NCBI GenBank assembly: GCA_023390155.1
Contig: JAEWDJ010000179.1
Location: 1 to 6,210, forward strand
DNA: 6,210 nucleotides
DNA from: Actinomycetes bacterium
GTDB taxonomy: Bacteria > Actinomycetota > Actinomycetes > Actinomycetales > Microbacteriaceae
Reading direction: 5' to 3'
How positions within the stretch are numbered: position 1 is the first letter of the stretch; each line of letters opens with the position of its first letter. The translations under genes and the position numbers were made by a program. The notes beneath the pieces were generated by a model. It did not search any database and had not been told where the DNA came from. It saw only the letters and a list, made by a program, of their open reading frames with translations. Shown here piece after piece: positions 1 through 6,210 of the stretch.

Positions 1-151
1 GGGTCACGCGGAACGCCTCACGCCGCGTGGAGCCGGTGGCGCCCTCCTCCAACCGATGGGCGGCCCGGAGGAGCCGGGCCGCCGCGGGCGGGAGGGCGCC
101 CGAGCGCCGCACCAGGGCCAGCTGGCGGTCGGCGTCGCTCGCGTCGAGCAC
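1..151 (-). CDS. N-terminal 50 codons of an unrecognised protein, cut by the window edge
   Basis: A GTG start at 149-151 opens a frame that stays open for 50 codons to the left edge with no stop, so only the N-terminus is visible. It begins V-L-D-A-S-D-A-D-R-Q-L-A-L-V-R-R and continues through an Ala/Leu/Arg-rich stretch that looks helical, with no signal peptide or membrane segment, so the product is probably cytoplasmic. Support for a real gene: AAAGGAG lies five bases before the start, and 48 of 50 codons end in G or C, as expected for genuine coding sequence in this genome. It follows the surface protein gene on the same strand, but about 150 bases and a probable terminator separate them, so it is likely a separate transcription unit. 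I do not recognise the family, and no function can be given from these residues. An alternative in-frame GTG lies at codon 14, but it lacks a comparable ribosome binding site. Confidence 0.72.
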   Translation of the reverse strand, partial: MLDASDADRQLALVRRSGALPPAAARLLRAAHRLEEGATGSTRREAFRVT

Positions 152-156
152 GCCGG

Positions 157-163
157 CTCCTTT
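157..163 (-). promoter_or_regulatory. Ribosome binding site of the partial left-edge gene
   Basis: On the minus strand this reads AAAGGAG, a strong match to the anti-Shine-Dalgarno sequence, followed by a five-base spacer and the GTG at 151. It fixes the start of the truncated gene and is the main reason to accept that gene. Confidence 0.75.
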
Positions 164-189
164 CTGTGTTGTCCGCAGGCGCGGCGGGC

Positions 190-241
190 GGGTGCGGGAG
201 GCGGATGCGGGGGCCGGATGCGGAGGCCGGGTGCCAGGACG
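190..241. repeat. Four-unit 13-bp tandem repeat in the intergenic spacer
   Basis: Four consecutive 13-base units lie at 190-202, 203-215, 216-228 and 229-241, with plus-strand consensus GGRTGCGGRGGCC. Units 2 and 3 differ at one base, unit 1 at a few, and unit 4 is degenerate after its first six bases. The array lies between the probable terminator of the surface protein gene and the ribosome binding site of the next gene. A role is not evident. It could be a slippage-prone minisatellite or simply GC-rich spacer. I see no convincing -10/-35 pair inside it. Confidence 0.6.
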
Positions 242-278
242 GCCCCGTCGCGGTTCAGTGAATAGCGACCGGGCCGTC
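238..278 (-). terminator. GC-rich stem-loop after the surface protein gene
   Basis: The arms at 238-251 and 265-278 are 14 bases each and pair with one C-C mismatch (246 against 270) around a 13-base loop that contains TTCAGTGAA, itself able to pair briefly. The stem starts 21 bases after the stop codon of the large gene. There is no T-run on the minus strand after the stem, so it is not a classic U-tract intrinsic terminator. U-less hairpins are common after actinobacterial genes, and position and strength make a terminator or 3'-end stabiliser the best reading. Confidence 0.65.
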
Positions 279-299
279 AGGGGCTCACCGGTGCTGCCG

Positions 300-3200
300 T
301 CAGTGCTGCGGGCGGCGCCTGCGGCGGAGGCCCATCAGGAACGTGCCGGCGGCGAGCAGGCCGAGGGCGAGGATGCCGACACCCCACGCGATGGTCGAAC
401 CGGTGCGGGCGAGGTCGCCGTCACCGGGGTCGGCCGCCGTCACGACGTCCGCGATGGTCGCGGTCGACGGGTCGGACGAGACGTCGTCGCCGGACGGGGT
501 GCCCGAGAAGGCGGTCGCCGTGTTGGTCAGCGCCGTGCCGTTCAGGTCGGCGGCGACCACGGTGTACTGCGCGGAACAGGTCGCCGTCTGGCCCGGGAGC
601 AGCGTGCCGAGCGTGCAGTTCGGGACCGGGGCGGTGCCGCGGCCGGAGAACGCGCCCTCCTTGACGCCGACCTTGCTGGCCGTCGTGTTGCCGGTGTTCG
701 TGACCGTGAAGATGTAGGTCACGATCTGGCCGGCCGCGGCGACCTTCTTCGCGTCGGTCGTCTTCAGCAGCGCCAGCGACGGCTTGGCCGGTTCAGGAAC
801 GGTCACCGACGAGGAGGCCGGGACCAGCGGGGCCGCACCCTGCGGGCCGTTGCCGACGGCGGTCGCCGTGTTCGTCACCGATGCGGCGTCGATGTCCGCC
901 TGCGTCACCGTGTAGACCGTGCTGCAGACCAGCTGGTCACCCGGCGCGAGGGGGTCGGCCGACTCGCACACGGGGGTGTCGAGCGTCCCGGTCCCGGTGA
1001 AGTCGCCCTCGTGGACACCCGGGTCGGTGATGGTCACGTTGCCCGTGTTCGTGATGACGAACGAGTACGTGATCTGCTCGCCGGCGCGGAAGTCCGCGGG
1101 GGCGGCCGGCGACGCCGACTTCACCAGGGAGAGGGCCGGCTTGCGCTCGATCGACACGGTCGCGGTCGACGGGTCGGACGACACCGGGGTCGCGCCGATC
1201 GCGGCGGTCGCGACGGCCGTGTTGTCGACGGTCCCCGCATCCACGTCGGCCTGCGTCACCCGGTAGGTGACCTCGCACGAGACGTCGGCACCCGGCGCCA
1301 GGGCCGCGTCACCGCAGTCCGGCGGGGCGATCGCGCCGGTGCCGGTGAACGCCGTCTCGGCGATCGCCAGGCCCGACAGGGTCACATTGCCCGTGTTGGT
1401 CACGTGGAACGTGTACGTCACGGCGTCGCCCGCGGCGTCCGCCGATCCCGGGTCCACGGTCTTCTCGAGCGCGAGGCCCGGGTTCTGGACCGCGGGGACG
1501 GACACGCTCGACGGGTCCGAGACGACGCCCGCGCCCGCAGCCGTCTGACCCGAGGCGGTCGCCGTGTTGGCGATGCTGCCGCGGTCGAGGTCGGCCTGGG
1601 TGGTGGAGTAGCCGGTGGTGCAGGTGACGTACTCCCCCGGCCCGAGGTCGGTGATCGGGCAGTCGATCGCGCCCAGCGCGGCCGAGCCGGTGAACGTGCC
1701 CTCGGTGATCGCGACGCCGCTCAGCGCCACGTTGCCGATGTTCGTGACCAGGAAGGAGAAGGTGATCGTGGTCCCGACCGCGTCGAACGAGGCGGCGTCC
1801 GCCGTCTTCTCGACCGCGATGGCCGGAGCCGCGTTGACCGTGACGGTCGCAGTGGACTTCGCCGACGTCACGCCCGCGGCGCTCGGGTCGACACCCGTCG
1901 CCTCGGCCGTGTTGACGATGGTCCCCGCGTTCATGTCGGCCTGCGTCACCGTGTAGGTGGCGGTGCAGTCGATCGCCTGACCCGGGGCGAGACTCGTCGT
2001 CGGGCAGTTCGGCGCCGCGAGGCTGCCGGTGCCGGAGAAGGCGGTCTCGTCCGCGGCGACATCCGTGATGGTCACGTTGCCGGTGTTGCGGATGTGGAAG
2101 GTGTAGGTGATCTGGTCACCCGCGGCGTTCACGTACGCGGTGCTGGCGGTCTTCGTCAGCGTCAGCTTCGAGACCTGCTCCTGCGGGGTGGTGACGGTCG
2201 AGTCGTCGGCCGTGACCGGGCCGGTGACCGCGGTGCCGGTGGCGTTCGCCGTGTTGACGAGCGAGCCGCGGTCGACATCCGCCTGGGTCAGCGTGTAGGT
2301 CGCCGTGCAGGTGAACTGCGTCGCCGGGTCGAGCGTGGTCGCGGGGCAGCTGATCGCCGAGATCGGGTCGGATCCCGTGAAGTCCTGCTCGTTGACCGCG
2401 ATGCCGGTGACCGGGATGTTGCCGGTGTTCGACACCACGAAGGTGTACGTGATCAGCTGGCCCGCGGTGTAGGCGGCCGCCGCGGACGGGGTCGCCGACT
2501 TCACGATGCTCAGCCCGGCGACCTGGTCGACCGTCACCGTGGCGGTGGAGTCGGCCGAGGTGACCGTGGCGTTCGCCGGGGTCGTCGCCGTGGCCGCGGC
2601 CGTGTTGACGACCGAGCCGGCGGTGAGGTCGGCCTGGGTCACCGGGTACGACGCGGTGCAGTCCGCCGACGCGCCCGGCGCCAGCGCATCCGGCGGGCAG
2701 GTGATCGCCGACAGGGCGCCGGAGCCGCTGAAGGACTTCTCGGTGATGCCGAGGGTCTTCAGAGTGACGTTGCCGGTGTTGGTGACGTGGAAGGTGTAGT
2801 CCACGAGGTCGCCGACGGAGTCGACCGTGGTCGGGTTCGCGGTCTTCACGAGCGAGAGCGCGCCGTTCTGGGTGGCGGTCACGGTCACGATGCCGGAGCT
2901 GTTGCTGAGGCCCGGACCCGAGGGCGGGTCGGCGGTCGCGGTCCCCTGGTCGGAGATCCGGCCGAAGTCGAGGTCGGCCTGGGTGGTCACGTACGTCGCC
3001 GTGAACGTCGCCACCTGGCCGGGAGCCAGGGTCGTGACGGCGCCCGAGCAGGCGGCGGCCGGGTTCGTCAGCGCCGAGCAGGTCGCGGCCGGCGCGACGC
3101 TGGTCGACGAGGCGTCGGTCAGCGCATCGGCGACGCGGACGTTGCTCAGCGTCACCGCGGTGTTGTTGGTGACCGTGAACGTGTAGGTGATCGGCTGGCC

Positions 3201-6026
3201 GACGGCGTCGACCGTCGTGCGGTCGGCCGTCTTCGTGATGGCCGGCTGGGCGCTCTGCGCCTGGAGGCCGGTCAGCGAGGACTCGGACCCGCCGGTCGTG
3301 CCGACGAAGGCGTCCCCCGCGGTGGCGTTGGTGCCGACGCTGTTCCAGGCAGTGAGACCGGCGGCGGCGGGCGGCGTCGCGACCGTGTAGGTCGCAGCGA
3401 AGGTCGTGCCGACCGTGACCCGGCCCGCGTAGCTGAACTTCAGCGCGGTGACCTTCGACAGCGGCGACGGAGCCGTGGTCGACCAGTCGTCGACGCAGCC
3501 CGGGTTCGAGAAGAGCACCTCGGGACGGCAGGGGTTGATCGACTGCGAGTACGCGACGGTCAGCCCGGCCGCGAGCGTCCCGATGCCGGTGAAGGTCACG
3601 GGGAACTTCGAGTCGCGAGCGACGGTGGACGAGGCGCGAGTGTCGCCGACGCGCGGGAGGAGGTCGTACATGACCGGGTCGGTCAGGGTCGACTCGCCGC
3701 CGTTCTTGAACGAGACCACGTAGGTCGCGGCTCCGCCGTCCACGCTGACGTGCCCGGTGCCGCCGCTGCCGATGGGCGACGGGTCGAGGTTGCCCTGCAC
3801 GGTCTTGTCGACGGTGAAGCCGGCCTTGATCGGGTCGATCTTGAGGGCGAAGGAGTAGCCGCAGTAGTTGCCGGCGGTCGGAGCGCCGTTGGCGCGCAGG
3901 TCCGGGTCGGCCGGGTTGAGCGGCGGGGTCGTGGCACCGCTGAGGATGCACTGGTAGACGGGCGCCCCGTACCCGATCGTGATGTCGTTCTGGTACGTTC
4001 CCGCGCATCCCGCCTCGAGCACCAGGCTGATGTTGCTGGTCGGGCGCAGGCTGAACCAGCCCGGCGTCGTCACGGCGCCGGCCGGGACCGTGTACCGCAC
4101 GAGCGTGCGGCCCGTGCCGTTGTAGTTCTGCGTCAGCGTCGGCGTGACCGAGGCGGACGTGAAGCTCTTGCCGCCGTTCCCGTTCAGGGTGATGAACTGG
4201 AACGTGGTCGTCGGCGCGTTCACCGTCGTCGTCCCGAGCGGAGCCAGGTAGTCCACGTAGACGGCCTGCGACGGGGCGGACGGGATCTCGATCCGCGCCG
4301 TGACGGAACCGGAGACGTTCTGGAAGGCGACATTCGCAGTGCAGGTGGTGCCCACCTGGGCGGCGTACAGGCCCGGTTGCACCTGCACGGCATCGTCCGC
4401 GGGCGGCGCGACGACCGTCAGCGTGCGAGACGCGGTCTGCGCACCGCCGAACGGGCTCTTGGTCGTCGCATCGACCGGAGCCGAGCTCACGGTGTTCTTC
4501 AGCACGGAGGTCGTCGGGACGGTGGGGGCCGAGTACCCGAACATCCGGAAGGTCATCGATGCGCTCGTGTTGGAGCCCTCGGACGTGAACGGAGGGATGT
4601 CGACCTCGGCGACGGCGGGCGAGGTCGGGATCACCCAGCCTTTGCCGGCGGTGTACGGAACGGTCCCGGTGCTGCCGTCGGTGTAGACGAGCGTGATCGC
4701 GTCACCGGCGCCCACCGGGAAGTTGAACGGTGTGAGCAGCGTCGGGATGTAAGCCGGCGCCGTGCAGTACGTTCCGACGGCGTTCGACGAGTAGACGCTG
4801 TTGGAGACGTACGTCAGACACGGCATCGGATCCTTGATGTCGAACGCGATGCCGGCGTTCTTCGTGTTGGAGGTGTTGGCGACCGCCAGATCGAAGTAGG
4901 TCGGCGCACCCGAGCCATCCCAGTTGCCGACGTACGTGTAGGGGTTCGTCGTGCCGTCCGGCGCCTTGAACTGGCCGGAGTTGCCGAAGTTGGAGGGCGT
5001 CACCGACTTGGCGACGGTGGTGTTCACGTCGATGACGTTCGAGCACGACTGGGCGGTCGTCGCGGAGTCGGAGACGCCGTCGAGGTACGTCCAGCTCCCC
5101 GACGTCGTGAAGCAGATCTTGCTGCCGACCGCATCCGGGACACCGTTCGTCGTCGCGGTGCCGGTGACGGTGATCTGCGCCTGGTTGGTGATGTTCAGGG
5201 GCGGGTTCCCGCAGGTCTTGCCGGTGGGGTCGCTGTAGGTGAAGACGCGGGTCGCCGGGTCGTACGAGGACGTGCCGGGGAGGGCGTTGCCGTAGGAGAA
5301 CGACTGGTACTCGAAGTTCGCCGGCAGCGTCGCGCTGATCGTGAGCGCCGAGACGCCGATGTCCCCCGTGTACTGGCGGTTCAGACCGCAGATGTAGCTG
5401 ATCGTGAAGGTCGTCGGGGCGCCGGTGATGGCCTGGGCGGCAGCCGTGCCGGTGAGGCTGTTGTTGTGGCCGGCCGTCGCCGTCAGCGTGGCCGAGGCGC
5501 CCGTCGAGGAGACGGAGTTGCTGCTCGACAGCGTGGGCGTGATCGTCGCCGTCGCGTTGTTGAGCGTCGTGTACTCGGGCGGCAGGACCCGGAAGGTGCA
5601 GGTGTATGTCCCCGTGGCGAGGGTGCCCAGGCTGAAGGAGACCTGGCCGGCGACCGTCTTGTTGACGGCCGGGCAGGTGGTGGTGCTGACCCACGAGGAG
5701 AAGTCGGTGTTCGCTCCGTTCCCCGTGACGGTGTTCGTCGGGATGGTGACGACCGAGTTCGTGCAACTCCCGGCGGCGTTGCTGCACGAATAGGTGAGCG
5801 TGTACGTCGTCGCGACACCGCTCTTGGTGGTCGTGTTGCCCGCCGGCGAGATCGACACGCTCATGTCCGCCGCGAGCGCCGGCGTCGGCGACGCCACGGC
5901 GACCAGCGCGACCGACAGGGCGGCGACGAAGCCGACGATGCCGAGGCGGCGTCCCAGCGTGCGCAGCGAGAAGCCCTCCCGCTCGCCTCGATGCCGTCTC
6001 TTCCTACCATCCATGCCTTCGGCCAC
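300..6026 (-). CDS. Giant sortase-anchored surface protein with tandem DUF11/DUF7507-like repeats
   Basis: This encodes a secreted, wall-linked, Ser/Thr/Ala/Val-rich protein. Residues below count from the GTG at 6032. Order: signal peptide to about 54; four or five unlike Ig-type modules (about 55-187, 188-335, 336-530, 531-735, 736-927; boundaries approximate); eight tandem modules of about 115 residues (928-1862); linker 1863-1873; LARTG 1874-1878; membrane helix about 1880-1902; five-Arg tail. The repeats match the DUF11 / B_ant_repeat style (TNTGN, TQAD, VNTA); DUF7507 is my recollection of the closest Pfam family. Such proteins are usually adhesins or stalks, but no ligand-binding or enzyme motif is visible, so the role is inferred. 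Start: three in-frame candidates exist (GTG 6032, GTG 6026, ATG 6014), and a stop at 6042-6044 excludes anything further upstream. GAAGGG at 6034-6039 is seven bases from GTG 6026, one base from GTG 6032 and 19 from the ATG, so 6026 is preferred (1908 residues). The frame is intact, with no frameshift or truncation. Expression is probably monocistronic. Confidence 0.95.
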   Translation of the reverse strand: MAEGMDGRKRRHRGEREGFSLRTLGRRLGIVGFVAALSVALVAVASPTPALAADMSVSISPAGNTTTKSGVATTYTLTYSCSNAAGSCTNSVVTIPTNTVTGNGANTDFSSWVSTTTCPAVNKTVAGQVSFSLGTLATGTYTCTFRVLPPEYTTLNNATATITPTLSSSNSVSSTGASATLTATAGHNNSLTGTAAAQAITGAPTTFTISYICGLNRQYTGDIGVSALTISATLPANFEYQSFSYGNALPGTSSYDPATRVFTYSDPTGKTCGNPPLNITNQAQITVTGTATTNGVPDAVGSKICFTTSGSWTYLDGVSDSATTAQSCSNVIDVNTTVAKSVTPSNFGNSGQFKAPDGTTNPYTYVGNWDGSGAPTYFDLAVANTSNTKNAGIAFDIKDPMPCLTYVSNSVYSSNAVGTYCTAPAYIPTLLTPFNFPVGAGDAITLVYTDGSTGTVPYTAGKGWVIPTSPAVAEVDIPPFTSEGSNTSASMTFRMFGYSAPTVPTTSVLKNTVSSAPVDATTKSPFGGAQTASRTLTVVAPPADDAVQVQPGLYAAQVGTTCTANVAFQNVSGSVTARIEIPSAPSQAVYVDYLAPLGTTTVNAPTTTFQFITLNGNGGKSFTSASVTPTLTQNYNGTGRTLVRYTVPAGAVTTPGWFSLRPTSNISLVLEAGCAGTYQNDITIGYGAPVYQCILSGATTPPLNPADPDLRANGAPTAGNYCGYSFALKIDPIKAGFTVDKTVQGNLDPSPIGSGGTGHVSVDGGAATYVVSFKNGGESTLTDPVMYDLLPRVGDTRASSTVARDSKFPVTFTGIGTLAAGLTVAYSQSINPCRPEVLFSNPGCVDDWSTTAPSPLSKVTALKFSYAGRVTVGTTFAATYTVATPPAAAGLTAWNSVGTNATAGDAFVGTTGGSESSLTGLQAQSAQPAITKTADRTTVDAVGQPITYTFTVTNNTAVTLSNVRVADALTDASSTSVAPAATCSALTNPAAACSGAVTTLAPGQVATFTATYVTTQADLDFGRISDQGTATADPPSGPGLSNSSGIVTVTATQNGALSLVKTANPTTVDSVGDLVDYTFHVTNTGNVTLKTLGITEKSFSGSGALSAITCPPDALAPGASADCTASYPVTQADLTAGSVVNTAAATATTPANATVTSADSTATVTVDQVAGLSIVKSATPSAAAAYTAGQLITYTFVVSNTGNIPVTGIAVNEQDFTGSDPISAISCPATTLDPATQFTCTATYTLTQADVDRGSLVNTANATGTAVTGPVTADDSTVTTPQEQVSKLTLTKTASTAYVNAAGDQITYTFHIRNTGNVTITDVAADETAFSGTGSLAAPNCPTTSLAPGQAIDCTATYTVTQADMNAGTIVNTAEATGVDPSAAGVTSAKSTATVTVNAAPAIAVEKTADAASFDAVGTTITFSFLVTNIGNVALSGVAITEGTFTGSAALGAIDCPITDLGPGEYVTCTTGYSTTQADLDRGSIANTATASGQTAAGAGVVSDPSSVSVPAVQNPGLALEKTVDPGSADAAGDAVTYTFHVTNTGNVTLSGLAIAETAFTGTGAIAPPDCGDAALAPGADVSCEVTYRVTQADVDAGTVDNTAVATAAIGATPVSSDPSTATVSIERKPALSLVKSASPAAPADFRAGEQITYSFVITNTGNVTITDPGVHEGDFTGTGTLDTPVCESADPLAPGDQLVCSTVYTVTQADIDAASVTNTATAVGNGPQGAAPLVPASSSVTVPEPAKPSLALLKTTDAKKVAAAGQIVTYIFTVTNTGNTTASKVGVKEGAFSGRGTAPVPNCTLGTLLPGQTATCSAQYTVVAADLNGTALTNTATAFSGTPSGDDVSSDPSTATIADVVTAADPGDGDLARTGSTIAWGVGILALGLLAAGTFLMGLRRRRRPQH
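303..413 (-). other. C-terminal sorting signal, LARTG plus membrane helix and Arg tail
   Basis: Residues 1874-1910 contain LARTG, a hydrophobic helix of about 23 residues (about 1880-1902) and RRRRR before the final PQH. This is the three-part cell wall sorting signal. Ala at the second position instead of Pro is the LAxTG form known to be used by class E sortases of high-GC actinobacteria such as Streptomyces. Cleavage would fall between Thr and Gly, with the Thr then joined to the peptidoglycan precursor. The preceding linker is acidic and Gly/Pro-containing (DPGDGD). No sortase gene lies in the window. Confidence 0.9.
447..3251 (-). repeat. Eight tandem ~115-residue DUF11/DUF7507-like modules
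   Basis: Modules begin at residues 928, 1057, 1172, 1288, 1403, 1518, 1632 and 1751 (spacing 129, 115, 116, 115, 115, 114, 119). On the DNA they are, from the N-terminal one, 2865-3251, 2520-2864, 2172-2519, 1827-2171, 1482-1826, 1140-1481, 783-1139 and 447-782. Each opens with a strand ending in KT or KS, then (V/I)TYTF-like, NTGN (NNTA in module 1), a Glu before a Phe, a Cys pair, TQAD and NTA. Module 1 is longest and most divergent: its acceptor-like site is Asp 1028 instead of Asn, and its second Cys is shifted. Module 8 has VAAD in place of TQAD. Modules 3 and 7 share a one-residue-longer AG turn. The modules are related but not near-identical, so this is an old expansion rather than a recent duplication. 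Confidence 0.9.
3252..5870 (-). other. Non-repetitive N-terminal head region of the surface protein
   Basis: About 870 residues (55-927) after the signal peptide are beta-rich, Ser/Thr-rich and contain 16 cysteines, but lack the regular 115-residue period. At least two later modules open like the stalk repeats: TTVAKS with Lys 342 and FTVDKT with Lys 743. They look like diverged DUF11-type folds with long insertions. The last of these (about 736-927) precedes the regular array directly. In wall-anchored proteins the N-terminal part is furthest from the cell, so this is the likeliest place for a binding activity. I recognise no specific binding domain, and module boundaries here are estimates. 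Confidence 0.6.
5871..6026 (-). other. Signal peptide of the surface protein
   Basis: A long basic n-region (RKRRHRGER, then RTLGRR) is followed by the hydrophobic core GIVGFVAALSVALVAVAS and a TPALA-A cleavage site, with cutting most likely after Ala 54 (numbering from 6032). This directs export. The Sec route is favoured. The GRRLGIV stretch resembles a twin-arginine motif only loosely, and no YSIRK-type motif is present. Confidence 0.88.
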
Positions 6027-6033
6027 TGCCACG

Positions 6034-6039
6034 CCCTTC
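6034..6039 (-). promoter_or_regulatory. Ribosome binding site choosing GTG 6026 for the surface protein
   Basis: On the minus strand this reads GAAGGG. The gap to GTG 6026 is seven bases, which is ideal, while GTG 6032 is only one base away. A weaker GAAGG lies one base before ATG 6014 and is too close to use well. The site therefore selects the middle of the three in-frame candidates. Confidence 0.55.
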
Positions 6040-6044
6040 GCTCA

Positions 6045-6210
6045 GAGCGGGTGGGTCCGGACAGACCTTCCCCCGCCGTCGAAAAGCTATCGGCGGCCAC
6101 GCGGGGCACCTCCGTTTTTCACCCCGCGATCACCTCACCCGGGGATACCCCCTTCCGGGGCACATCCGGCGGGCCGGTGTCCGGGGCGGCGCGGCGACAT
6201 CCCCTCAGGG
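6045..6210 (-). promoter_or_regulatory. Upstream region of the surface protein gene with G/C-block inverted repeats
   Basis: No gene is supported here. On the plus strand, GGGG-ATA-CCCC (6141-6151) and CCCC-TTCC-GGGG (6149-6160) overlap, forming alternating inverted repeats; CCCCTCAGGG (6201-6210) is a similar block about 50 bases further upstream. Such symmetry suggests a protein binding site or alternative hairpins, but no known operator is recognised. A possible minus-strand -10 is TAGCTT (6084-6089), lacking a good -35 at 16-18 bases. The transcription start cannot be fixed. Confidence 0.3.

Noticed and set aside
56..265. Plus-strand open frame of 69 residues over the left intergenic region.
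   Set aside because: It runs antisense to the partial gene and through the tandem repeat and the terminator hairpin; its Gly/Arg-rich product shows no protein-like pattern.
2116..4008. A 630-residue minus-strand open frame inside the surface protein gene.
   Set aside because: It is an Arg/His/Gly/Asp-rich shadow frame produced by the GC-rich codons of the true gene; it has no domain, signal or ribosome binding site.
343..5793. Many plus-strand open frames of 60-130 residues antisense to the surface protein gene.
   Set aside because: They are mirror images of the repeat codons, recur with the repeat period, and have neither start signals nor plausible protein composition.
5871..6000. Twin-arginine export motif at GRRLGIV in the signal peptide.
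   Set aside because: The match lacks the Ser/Thr before the arginines and the Phe-Leu-Lys positions; long basic n-regions are common for Sec signals of large actinobacterial surface proteins.
5861..6100. A minus-strand frame starting at GTG 6100 with a perfect GGAGGT seven bases upstream, overlapping the start of the surface protein gene in another frame (79 residues).
   Set aside because: Despite the good ribosome binding site, many third positions before the overlap are A or T, the product becomes Arg/Ser-rich junk inside the signal peptide region, and a long out-of-frame overlap is unlikely. A short regulatory leader is not excluded, but the sequence does not support a gene.
6084..6113. 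Minus-strand promoter with TAGCTT as -10.
   Set aside because: No recognisable -35 lies at the proper distance, and a single TANNNT match is expected by chance; only mentioned as a possibility in the upstream region.

Overview
The window is high-GC DNA whose codons nearly all end in G or C. It is dominated by one very long minus-strand gene for a secreted, wall-anchored repeat protein with an LAxTG-type (class E sortase) sorting signal. That combination points to a high-GC Gram-positive actinobacterium. The style of the repeats (LxxVKT, TNTGN, TQAD, VNTA) is typical of Microbacteriaceae and relatives, but the family assignment is inference.

Layout, reading the minus strand from right to left: an upstream control region (about 6034-6210) with G/C-block inverted repeats and a ribosome binding site; the giant surface protein gene (6026 down to 300, about 1908 residues); a GC-rich stem-loop starting 21 bases after its stop (238-278), likely its terminator; a GC-rich spacer carrying a 13-bp tandem repeat (190-241); then a strong Shine-Dalgarno sequence and the first 50 codons of a second, co-directional gene that runs off the left edge (151 to 1).

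The big protein has a signal peptide, about 870 residues of non-identical Ig-like/DUF11-like modules that may form a distal head, eight tandem modules of about 115 residues (a stalk), a short linker, LARTG, a membrane helix and an arginine tail. Two features stand out. First, the 32 cysteines are even in number and mostly placed as one C-x12-C pair per repeat. Second, a Lys/Glu/Asn set recurs in the same order in seven repeats (Lys/Asp/Asp in the first), which resembles the residues of intramolecular isopeptide bonds. The stalk may therefore be cross-linked twice per module. No sortase, ligand or partner gene is present in the window, so the protein's binding target cannot be read from the sequence.

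I see no RNA gene, CRISPR array, insertion sequence, attachment site or origin.
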